Source: an uncultured Pelagibacteraceae bacterium (GTDB lineage Bacteria > Pseudomonadota > Alphaproteobacteria > Pelagibacterales > Pelagibacteraceae). Taken from it: 64,000 nucleotides of DNA. Made by a program: the position numbers and the translations under genes. Below, in pieces: positions 1 through 7,578 of this stretch. The stretch spans positions 248,001 through 312,000 of the forward strand of contig CACKNV010000001.1 in NCBI GenBank assembly GCA_902601705.1, given 5' to 3'. The notes below the pieces were generated by a model, which had not been told where the DNA came from, searched no databases, and saw only the letters and a list, made by a program, of their open reading frames with translations. The number at the start of each line of letters is the position of its first letter. The stretch's first letter is position 1.

Positions 1-89
1 GTTGGCCCTGCAATAAGTTTTCTTACTTCGTGTTGGCTTTTTCCGCAGAAGGAGCAATACAAAATATTTTTATTGTTTTTTTCTGACAT
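1..89 (-). CDS. clpX: ATP-dependent Clp protease ATP-binding subunit ClpX, N-terminal fragment (runs off window)
   Basis: Reverse complement reads [29 protein letters not shown]..., the ClpX zinc-binding domain; sits next to clpP and tig. Confidence 0.9.
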   Translation of the reverse strand, partial: MSEKNNKNILYCSFCGKSQHEVRKLIAGP

Positions 90-168
90 ATCGAATCAAT
101 ATTAATAATATAAAACTCTGCTTATCACTTAGCAAGTTGAAGTTGTAAAGTGAGCTATATATAGTGTG

Positions 169-795
169 TTATTTACGTTTTTCCACAACAGAGTCTATTA
201 ACCCAAATTTTTTTGCATCTTCCGCTGTCATGAAATTGTCTCGCTCTAAAGCCTCTGAAATTTCTTCAATAGATTTGCCAGTGTGCTTAGCGTAAATTTT
301 ATTAAGTCTTTCTTTAAGTGATAAAATTTCTTTAGCATGAATTTGAATGTCTGTTGCTTGACCTTGAAAACCTGCTGATGGTTGGTGTACCATTATTCTA
401 GAGTTAGGTAGAGAATATCTTTTTCCCTTTTCCCCTGCAGCCAGAAGAAATGATCCCATCGATGATGCTTGACCGATACAAAGGGTTGATACAGGTGAAT
501 TTATATATTGCATGGTATCATAAATCCCTAAGCCTGCGGTTACTAACCCACCTGGACTATTTATATAAAAATTTATTTCTTTCTTTGGGTTTTCTGACTC
601 TAGAAATAATAATTGAGCCGTCACTAGAGACGCCACAGCGTCGTTAACCGGACCTACTAAAAAGACTATTCTTTCTTTAAGAAGTCTTGAATAGATATCA
701 TATGCCCTTTCTCCTTTGCTTGTTTGCTCAACAACCATTGGGATAAGACTATTCATTTTTTCTTCTAATTCGCGACTCATAGTCGTTTTATACAA
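169..795 (-). CDS. clpP: ATP-dependent Clp protease proteolytic subunit ClpP
   Basis: 208 aa; ClpP motifs [29 protein letters not shown]. Confidence 0.97.
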   Translation of the reverse strand: MYKTTMSRELEEKMNSLIPMVVEQTSKGERAYDIYSRLLKERIVFLVGPVNDAVASLVTAQLLFLESENPKKEINFYINSPGGLVTAGLGIYDTMQYINSPVSTLCIGQASSMGSFLLAAGEKGKRYSLPNSRIMVHQPSAGFQGQATDIQIHAKEILSLKERLNKIYAKHTGKSIEEISEALERDNFMTAEDAKKFGLIDSVVEKRK

Positions 796-802
796 CTATT
801 GA

Positions 803-2173
803 TTACTTTTTACTAATTTTTTTTGATTTTATCTTATTTTTTTCTGCTGGCGTGGTTTTAGATTTCTTAATATCTATATTAGGTTTGTTAAATTCAGCAA
901 TTATTTTTTCAGCTTCTTTTGTGCTAATTTCTTTAGATGTAAGATTAATTTTTGATTTAATTAAATCTATAATTTTTTCCTCATACAGAGAGCCCTTTAA
1001 ACTTTGAGATGCACTTGGGTTTTTTTGGTAATATTCAAGAACCATTTTCTCTTGACCAGGCATTCCTTTTATTTGCTTTTGAATTTCGTTTCTAACTTCA
1101 TCATCAGAAACTTTTAAATTATTTTTCTCACCATATGCATTCAGCAGCAATCCAAGCTTTATTCTAGATTTTGCTAGTTTTTCATTATTGGATTTGTGCT
1201 TTTCTTTTTCCTCTGGTTTTAAATTTTTAGTCATGATCAATAATTCTTGATCGATTAAGTTTTGCGGTAAATCTACTTGATGGCTCTTCTCAATTTGATC
1301 TAATATTTCTTTTTTAGTAATCGAATTTAATGCCTGTGAATATTGGCTCCCAATTTGTTTTTCAATTAAGGATTTTAAATCTTTAATATCTTTCGCTCCC
1401 ATTAATTTAGCAAAATTATCATCAATTTTATTAATCTTTGGTTTTTTTACATTTAAAATTTTACACTGAAATTTTGTTTTTTTGTTTGCGAGTTCTTTTT
1501 TCGGATGATTAGCCGGAAGTGTAGCCTGTAATATTTTTGTATCGTTTTTTTTAACTCCAATCAATTGATTGTCGAAACCCTTTAAGAATAGGTCTTTTCC
1601 TAACTCTAACTGGACGCCCTTTCCTTCACTCCCATCAAATTTATTACCATCAACTGTAGCGGAATAATCAAAAGTTACTTGGTCTCCATTTACTGCTTTC
1701 TCATTTTCATTTTTTTCTTCAAACAGTTTATTTTGAATTGCGATTTCTTCTAATTTTTCCTCAATAACTTTATTTTCAATTTTTACTTTAAAACTTGTAG
1801 CTTTAAATTTTTCAAAGCTTTTTAAAGTTACACTTGGCAAACAATCAATCTGAAGTTCATAGGTTAGATCTTTTCCTTCACCAAACTGTTTTAAGTCTAT
1901 TTTTGGTTGACCTGCAACTTTTAATTTTTTTTCATCAATTGCTTTTGATGTAGTTTCTCTTAAAATCTTATCTACTACCTCTCCATATATAGATTTGCCA
2001 AATTGGCTTTTAATTACTCTATGAGGAACTTTTCCTGGTCTAAAACCTTTTAAAGCTACATCTTTTTGAAGTTCTTTGAGTCTTTCGTCCATTTTTATCT
2101 GTATATTTTTTTTTTCAACTATCACAGATAAAACTGTCCTAAGTCCTTTTTTTGATTTAACTTCTACTTTCAT
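803..2173 (-). CDS. tig: Trigger factor (peptidyl-prolyl isomerase chaperone)
   Basis: 456 aa; GFRPGKVPHRVI ribosome-binding signature, FKBP-like domain; upstream of clpP. Confidence 0.96.
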   Translation of the reverse strand: MKVEVKSKKGLRTVLSVIVEKKNIQIKMDERLKELQKDVALKGFRPGKVPHRVIKSQFGKSIYGEVVDKILRETTSKAIDEKKLKVAGQPKIDLKQFGEGKDLTYELQIDCLPSVTLKSFEKFKATSFKVKIENKVIEEKLEEIAIQNKLFEEKNENEKAVNGDQVTFDYSATVDGNKFDGSEGKGVQLELGKDLFLKGFDNQLIGVKKNDTKILQATLPANHPKKELANKKTKFQCKILNVKKPKINKIDDNFAKLMGAKDIKDLKSLIEKQIGSQYSQALNSITKKEILDQIEKSHQVDLPQNLIDQELLIMTKNLKPEEKEKHKSNNEKLAKSRIKLGLLLNAYGEKNNLKVSDDEVRNEIQKQIKGMPGQEKMVLEYYQKNPSASQSLKGSLYEEKIIDLIKSKINLTSKEISTKEAEKIIAEFNKPNIDIKKSKTTPAEKNKIKSKKISKK

Positions 2174-2180
2174 AATTTTT

Positions 2181-2235
2181 TGGTGGGCAAGAAGAGACTC
2201 GAACTCTTAAGCCTTGCGGCACTGGTTTCTAAGAC
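2181..2235 (-). pseudogene. 3' half of host tRNA-Leu(UAG), disrupted by prophage integration (attL)
   Basis: Minus strand GTCTTAGAAACCAGTGCCGCAAGGCTTAAGAGTTCGAGTCTCTTCTTGCCCACCA: anticodon loop, 3' anticodon stem, variable arm, T arm, 3' acceptor strand and CCA, with no 5' half adjacent. Acceptor strand CTTGCCC pairs with GGGCAAG at 39321-39327. Confidence 0.93.
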
Positions 2236-2284
2236 TAACGCACATCTTAAAACCTTGAACTACCAACACTCCTTTCTTCACCCA

Positions 2285-2324
2285 TTGTATCAATGAATAC
2301 AGTTTTGTATCCATCATTGTATCC
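2285..2324. promoter_or_regulatory. Candidate integrase arm-type binding sites, attL side (3 copies of TTGTATC)
   Basis: TTGTATCAA (2285-2293), TTGTATCC (2305-2312), TTGTATCC (2317-2324); the same motif is inverted at attR. Confidence 0.6.
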
Positions 2325-2337
2325 ATTCTTTGACCAA

Positions 2338-2422
2338 TGGTAGGGCGAAAAGGACTCGAACCTTCACCTCTTGCGAGACCAGTTCCTAAGACTGGCGCGT
2401 CTACCAGTTCCGCCATCGCCCC
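2338..2422 (-). tRNA. Prophage-encoded complete tRNA-Leu(UAG)
   Basis: Minus strand GGGGCGATGGCGGAACTGGTAGACGCGCCAGTCTTAGGAACTGGTCTCGCAAGAGGTGAAGGTTCGAGTCCTTTTCGCCCTACCA; acceptor GGGGCGA/TCGCCCT, anticodon stem CCAGT/ACTGG with loop CTTAGGA (anticodon TAG), long variable arm, encoded CCA. Confidence 0.95.
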
Positions 2423-2457
2423 AACAATTGATACGGAAGTTATAGACATCATTTTCT

Positions 2458-3735
2458 CTATTTCAACACCTTTCTACTATTGTGACCAATTAAAGAAGAT
2501 ACTTCAGCTTTTTTACCTTTAACTTTTTTGTATTCCTCTAATTTAGTTATAGCATTTTCAAGCACCTCATTTGTACTATGCGTGTAGTACTGAAGTGTTG
2601 TCTCAATAGACTTATGTCCTGCTAAATGCTGAACTGCTTTTGGACTTACATCAGCTTCTACTAACCTAGTAATAAAAGTGTGTCTTGTTGAGTAAGGCGT
2701 ATACTCATCGTTTAGACCTGATAACTTAATATACTTATCCCAGTTATGTCTTAGAGAAGATTTAGATACAGGAAAGAAACGGTTGTCTTTATTCTTTAAA
2801 GCAACTTCACGTCTTCTTTTCACTACTTCTAATGCTCTATTTGTTAATGGAACAGTAGACCATTTACCAGTTTTAGGTCTAAAGAATGTCATATTCTTTT
2901 TACCATAGTCTATCTCATCTGGTGTAATCCGATTAAGTTCTCCATCGTGACGTACCCCAGTATCAATCGCAAATACTATCACATCATACCAATAGCCATC
3001 TTCACGTTGCTTACAGGTATTTAGCAATTGTTGTTCTTCTGCAATTGACAGTGCAGGTTTAGGTTTACTTTCTGCACGTCTCTCATCTTGTATCCCAAAG
3101 TTTTTAGCACTTGGGTCAATACAATCATCAAGACTAAAAAGTCTTTGTTTGATTGCGAAGGACGTTAATTGTCTTAACAAACCTAAACGCTTGTTCACGG
3201 TATTAGTGCTACAAGAGTTATAATTATTCATTCTCTTTTTTGCTGAATGAACAATCGCCCACTTCTTGAAGTCAGCTAAAGTAAATACATCGTGAAAGTC
3301 TTTAAGTTTAGGTTTAAGAATTTCCCTATCCTTAAAGAAATCTAATATATCTTTAGCATAGTTAGCAACAGTTTCACCGTGCTTACCTTTCCAAGTATCC
3401 AATCTAACTAAGTCCTGATAAAGGTCATTAATATATGCTTCACCTTTAACAGAAGTATTTTCAGTAAGAAGGAAACTTCTACTTGCTAGACGGTCTCTCA
3501 TTTGAGACTTCACCTTGATTGCTTTACCAAGTGCTTCCTCAAACTTCTCCAATTGTCTAGCTTCAGACATCGTATTATCAATGTCTATCCTGACAGTGGA
3601 AGTCATACGCTTCGACTTCTTAACACCGTCTACGTGGTACTCTTTATACTTGGAGACCCATAAAGAGTTGTCACGCCTTAAAGTTATACCTTTCGGTAAT
3701 GCTTCAAGGATTTTTGCTTTTACTGCTTGTCTCAT
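2458..3735 (-). CDS. int: Phage tyrosine recombinase integrase
   Basis: C-terminal catalytic motifs DTGVRHDGEL...YSTRHTFITRL...LAGHKSIETTLQYYTH. The ORF track start is 3798, but the ATG at 3735 overlaps the upstream TGA (ATGA), which favours the shorter form. Confidence 0.95.
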   Translation of the reverse strand: MRQAVKAKILEALPKGITLRRDNSLWVSKYKEYHVDGVKKSKRMTSTVRIDIDNTMSEARQLEKFEEALGKAIKVKSQMRDRLASRSFLLTENTSVKGEAYINDLYQDLVRLDTWKGKHGETVANYAKDILDFFKDREILKPKLKDFHDVFTLADFKKWAIVHSAKKRMNNYNSCSTNTVNKRLGLLRQLTSFAIKQRLFSLDDCIDPSAKNFGIQDERRAESKPKPALSIAEEQQLLNTCKQREDGYWYDVIVFAIDTGVRHDGELNRITPDEIDYGKKNMTFFRPKTGKWSTVPLTNRALEVVKRRREVALKNKDNRFFPVSKSSLRHNWDKYIKLSGLNDEYTPYSTRHTFITRLVEADVSPKAVQHLAGHKSIETTLQYYTHSTNEVLENAITKLEEYKKVKGKKAEVSSLIGHNSRKVLK

Positions 3736-4160
3736 ATTTTTATACTCCTTGCAGTTTTTAGTTGGTTCTCTATCTTCAACTTCGGCACATCTTTCCAATC
3801 TGACGTAGTTCCGATAAAGAGTTTTTGAAGTCTTCTTCCTGTTGGTGTTAATTTAATCCAACTTAATCTTCTATTCTCGAATGGATTTACAACTCTTTCA
3901 ACGAAACCTAGAGTATGTAAATCACTTACATTTCGAGATATTGAAGACAAGGAAATCACAACTCCAAAAAACTTGTGATACCATTCTCTTATAACCTGAG
4001 TGTTTAATTCTTGACCATCAGGTAAACAAGAGAGTGTCTTAAATGTTAAGACCAATTGTAATGGAATACCATTACCAAAAGTCTTCGCCTTAGACTTTGC
4101 TACTTCTTGCATAAACACTTTATCAAAGTGAATATTACTTGTTGTGCAACTGTAAGACAT
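3732..4160 (-). CDS. Winged-helix (MarR-like) DNA-binding protein, candidate phage regulator
   Basis: SLSSISRNVSDLHTLGFVERVVNPFENRRLSWIKLTPTGRRL matches the MarR wHTH and wing pattern; stop codon overlaps the integrase start. Confidence 0.65.
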   Translation of the reverse strand: MSYSCTTSNIHFDKVFMQEVAKSKAKTFGNGIPLQLVLTFKTLSCLPDGQELNTQVIREWYHKFFGVVISLSSISRNVSDLHTLGFVERVVNPFENRRLSWIKLTPTGRRLQKLFIGTTSDWKDVPKLKIENQLKTARSIKI

Positions 4161-4605
4161 TATTCTCCTTTCGATTTAACTTTATAACCTTCAACTTATC
4201 AGGACGGTTATGAGAGAGTTTTGTCTGCGCTATCACATTTTCAATCGTAGACTTATATGGGTCGTAATGTTCAAACAATGGAATTACTTCACTGTCTTCT
4301 ATTAGACCTTGTCGTCTTAGTTTATTGAAAGTGTATTGGATAACTGCGTCACCTATTTTAATTGATGAAGTCCTTTCATACTCATCATCAACTTCTACTG
4401 TTTTGCAGTAGTAAGGTAGGTCACCAACTGCTTTAGCATAAACTAAAGGATTGGGATATTGAGATTGTAAGTCTGAAATATAATAATCAAAATCATCTAT
4501 ATCTCTCCATAACTTACATCTTACGACCTTCCACACTTTGCAGACTACGCTACTTACATTCATAACGCACCTAGTCGAAAGTTTTACTTTTTTATTTATA
4601 ACCAT
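4135..4605 (-). CDS. Hypothetical phage protein (156 aa)
   Basis: ORF with an AGGAG-type site upstream (TATAGGAGTTAAGT). Confidence 0.6.
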   Translation of the reverse strand: MVINKKVKLSTRCVMNVSSVVCKVWKVVRCKLWRDIDDFDYYISDLQSQYPNPLVYAKAVGDLPYYCKTVEVDDEYERTSSIKIGDAVIQYTFNKLRRQGLIEDSEVIPLFEHYDPYKSTIENVIAQTKLSHNRPDKLKVIKLNRKENNVLQLHNK

Positions 4606-4640
4606 ACTTAACTCCTATATTAAGTTATTCGTTTGCTTTT

Positions 4641-4665
4641 CACAAGTGCAAACTTTCAACTTGTG
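4641..4665. promoter_or_regulatory. Operator-like inverted repeat CACAAGTGCAAACTTTCAACTTGTG
   Basis: CACAAGT/ACTTGTG perfect 7-bp arms, upstream of the 4605->2458 leftward operon. Confidence 0.45.
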
Positions 4666-4760
4666 GATTAATTGCAATTTAGACTCAATATAAACTGCGT
4701 AAAAATAGATAAAAATTAATCTCGGTTTCCTATCTATTGTTCGTCACAACCCAAAAGCGA

Positions 4761-4931
4761 TTACTCTAAATCGTCTTCAGGTGTTTGATACAAGACTACC
4801 TTGTGTTCTATCTTAGGTCTCTTGCTCAACTCACTTACAGTTTGAGATAATGCTTTCGCTAACTTATCCTTACCTTGTGTGTCGAGCATATGACCGAACT
4901 CAGGTAGTTCTTTGACTACTTGTATAATCAT
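4761..4931 (-). CDS. Small hypothetical phage protein (56 aa)
   Basis: Translated by hand: MIIQVVKELPEFGHMLDTQGKDKLAKALSQTVSELSKRPKIEHKVVLYQTPEDDLE; below the length cut-off of the ORF track. Confidence 0.5.
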   Translation of the reverse strand: MIIQVVKELPEFGHMLDTQGKDKLAKALSQTVSELSKRPKIEHKVVLYQTPEDDLE

Positions 4932-4939
4932 TCCTATCC

Positions 4940-5188
4940 TTAGTTGAGGTGCTTACTAGCACTCTCTTTCGCTTCAGCTTTTATTTCATCAAATTCTTTT
5001 TGACTTACAAAAGCAACACCTCTCGTATGAGCCGTCTCGTGCAGGTGGTTTATAGCGATAGCAAGTATAGGTAATGGTTTAAGAAGATTTTTCTTATCAG
5101 GAGAAATCTCCATACTTATATCGAACATACGTTGCCATATGCTCTCAGGAATTTTTAAAGTTTCCGTCTTTTCTTTTTGTGCTTTCAT
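4940..5188 (-). CDS. Hypothetical phage protein (82 aa)
   Basis: ORF in the early/accessory region; no recognised domain. Confidence 0.55.
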   Translation of the reverse strand: MKAQKEKTETLKIPESIWQRMFDISMEISPDKKNLLKPLPILAIAINHLHETAHTRGVAFVSQKEFDEIKAEAKESASKHLN

Positions 5189-5441
5189 TGCACTCCTATC
5201 CTAATAATCTTTCTGGTTAAGGAATAGTTCCAACGAATAGAAAGAAGTAAAGGTTCGTACTTGAATATTTAAAAACAAGTCTTATCTGTCATTGCAACAA
5301 AATAAGCGGAACTCATTCCTGCGTTTTATCTAATCACAAAAATAATATTATTCAATTGGTGCAACCCATAATTTAATCCGAACTGAAATCGGATTGTCAC
5401 TTTTTATCCGAACTGACTTCGGATTTTGTTCTACGTGAAAC

Positions 5442-6524
5442 TTAAATCAAACCTTTAGAATTAGTTTGAGATAAAAATTCTAAGTAAGTTTCAAACTCAC
5501 CATCTGAAATTTCTTTTTTCTTTGTTGCTCTTGCAGTAAATATTTTAATCCACTTCTTAAATTCTTCGTGAAACCTTTTATAGTTCTTCCAGTCGTAGTT
5601 ATATTGTTTACTCCATTGCTTTCTTGCATTGGAATTGAAGAACATTGTCATTGTGAGTTTCATTGGCTTCTTGTCCTCGACTGCTTTGAGCCATAAGTTT
5701 ACAAGTGTTTCACCTGCGATTCCTGCCATTATATTATTATTAGTCTTATAATGCTTGGCTCTCTTGGCTATATAATCTATCACACTTTCCAGTAGTTCTT
5801 GATGAAGCATACCAACGCTTTCTGCTATAGCTACTGCGTCCTGATAAGATATAGTAAAGTAATCTTCATATAGCTTACCTTGCTTTTTCATCTGAGCCAT
5901 CTTTATTACCATATCAACTGGGTCTTTAATCTTGTGTCTATCGCAGAAACTATTCAGTCCGTGATTAGCTACTGATATATCTTCACCTTGTAAATGCGCT
6001 TTTAATCTATTTATTTGTTGCTTTACTTTAGTCTTATTTGGTGTCGGAGAAAGCAAACCCATTGGATATAATTCATCACTTACTTTACCCATCTGTATCA
6101 TCTGACCTGACAGATTAAATGGATTACCTGCTTGTCTTACCTGTTCTCCAAGTTTCTGGTATGCCTGTTCTATTTCATACATTGCTCTTGGTTTGATTGC
6201 GTTCTTTAATTTATCCAGTGCGTCTTGTTGTTTCTTTAACCACGCCTTGTATATCTTGTTTGACTTCTTGTAATTGATAACTCTTTGTTCATTTTCTGCA
6301 GACAATAGTTTACCTTCAAAGTAAAACATCTTGTCTCTCTTTTGAGTGGTAGCAATCCAGTGTGTCTCTTTGAGTGACAATGGTTTCGTATGATACTCTA
6401 GCTTTACACTGCTATCTATTTTAACTGTAGGTCTACCAAGAAATATATCTAGTCTTCTCTCTAAATCCTTTTGTCTATCTTCAGTCTTCTGCTTTGTTGT
6501 TTTCTTTTTTAATAACTTAACCAT
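5442..6524 (-). CDS. Hypothetical phage protein (360 aa)
   Basis: Long basic ORF; no domain recognised by eye. Confidence 0.7.
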   Translation of the reverse strand: MVKLLKKKTTKQKTEDRQKDLERRLDIFLGRPTVKIDSSVKLEYHTKPLSLKETHWIATTQKRDKMFYFEGKLLSAENEQRVINYKKSNKIYKAWLKKQQDALDKLKNAIKPRAMYEIEQAYQKLGEQVRQAGNPFNLSGQMIQMGKVSDELYPMGLLSPTPNKTKVKQQINRLKAHLQGEDISVANHGLNSFCDRHKIKDPVDMVIKMAQMKKQGKLYEDYFTISYQDAVAIAESVGMLHQELLESVIDYIAKRAKHYKTNNNIMAGIAGETLVNLWLKAVEDKKPMKLTMTMFFNSNARKQWSKQYNYDWKNYKRFHEEFKKWIKIFTARATKKKEISDGEFETYLEFLSQTNSKGLI

Positions 6525-6711
6525 ACTGAACTGTAAGTATCATAAAGTTCTTCAAGTTTCAAAACAGATAATGAGAGAGATAATTCGAAATAATTTTTTG
6601 AAAGAAAAAATCTACAAAAAAGTCCATCGGTAGTCTAGAAGACTAACGCAAATCAAAACTATCACTCGGTTTCCTGCAGAAAAATTGTATGTTGGATACA
6701 ATACAGGGTAG

Positions 6712-6748
6712 TACCCCCATTTATTTTTGCTATAGGGTCGAGGGGGTA
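6712..6748. repeat. Inverted repeat TACCCCC...GGGGGTA enclosing a T7-core-like CTATAGGG
   Basis: tacccccatttatttttgctatagggtcgagggggta; GC-rich arms in an otherwise AT-rich intergenic region. Confidence 0.5.
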
Positions 6749-6778
6749 AAAAAAATTTTGTGTATATACGTGAACTTG

Positions 6779-7042
6779 TCAGATTTTTTCGTCAAAACTT
6801 TTTAAGTCAAAGAACTTATCAAACATTGAGTACTCTACGGCATAACCTAAAAAGTCATTAGCGTACTTCAGGATAAACTCTCTAGCCATTTTAGATTTAA
6901 CTTCTGGTGAAACTTTGAGTTTCTTTCTTGGAAATTCTGCTTGTACTACAAATTCTTTTATTATTTTCTCTACATTCTTTTTACTTTTATTCTTTGAAAA
7001 AAGAGCTTTAAGATAGATTACCTTTGGTTCTTTGTGGTTCAT
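6779..7042 (-). CDS. Hypothetical phage protein (87 aa)
   Basis: ORF downstream of the terminase region. Confidence 0.55.
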   Translation of the reverse strand: MNHKEPKVIYLKALFSKNKSKKNVEKIIKEFVVQAEFPRKKLKVSPEVKSKMAREFILKYANDFLGYAVEYSMFDKFFDLKSFDEKI

Positions 7043-7168
7043 AACTTTATTTACTATAAGATATACTCATAGTTAGATGTTGTTGGTTGCACTTATATAA
7101 GGATAAAGATTAACTATAGTTTAACTATAGTAGTATCCTAATAGTGGCACTTAATTAAAAAATCAAAA

Positions 7169-7405
7169 TCAAACAACTTTAAGAGCATTTCTAACCATAG
7201 AAGCTATTTTCTTACTATACTTTGCTCTAGTTCTGTTTTTTCTTTTCTTTGCAGTCGTCCTTGCGTACTCTTTAGAGGACAATCGGTTTATTACGCTTTC
7301 TGGTAAATATCTTTCACCAGTGACACTAGATTTCTTTCCTGATTTAGTTCTCCATTTTTGAGCCGACCAGTTCTTCAAATCTTTTTGAGATTGTTTAAGT
7401 GACAT
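7169..7405 (-). CDS. DUF5872-like small basic phage protein
   Basis: SQKDLKNWSAQKWRTKSGKKSSVTGERYLPESVINRLSSKEYARTTAKKR pattern. Confidence 0.65.
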   Translation of the reverse strand: MSLKQSQKDLKNWSAQKWRTKSGKKSSVTGERYLPESVINRLSSKEYARTTAKKRKNRTRAKYSKKIASMVRNALKVV

Positions 7406-7578
7406 TAGCTTTTATATCCACCACCTGCTTTTTTATATGCTTTCGCTAGTGCTTGTGCTTTTCTTGCACTCCATTTACCACTAGCAGTACCATAAGAAGC
7501 ACTATTGAGTATTCTACTGAATATACGCTTTCTCAAAGTAGGTTTGGTATAATTACCTGATTTATTTACTGTACTCAT
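7405..7578 (-). CDS. Small conserved-type phage protein (57 aa)
   Basis: Hand translation MSTVNKSGNYTKPTLRKRIFSRILNSASYGTASGKWSARKAQALAKAYKKAGGGYKS; TAATG coupling with the next gene; ends in a GGGYKS-type tail common in marine phages. Confidence 0.65.
   Translation of the reverse strand: MSTVNKSGNYTKPTLRKRIFSRILNSASYGTASGKWSARKAQALAKAYKKAGGGYKS

Noticed and set aside
2207-2452. 81-aa minus-strand ORF spanning both tRNA-Leu sequences
   Set aside because: Overlaps the complete phage tRNA and the 3' tRNA fragment; peptide is a translation of tRNA sequence (AELVDAPVLGTGLARGEGSSPFRP is a known tRNA-Leu artefact type).
2337-2522. 61-aa plus-strand ORF (MVGRKGLEPSPLARPVPKTGASTSSAIAP)
   Set aside because: Antisense translation of tRNA-Leu, a common spurious ORF.
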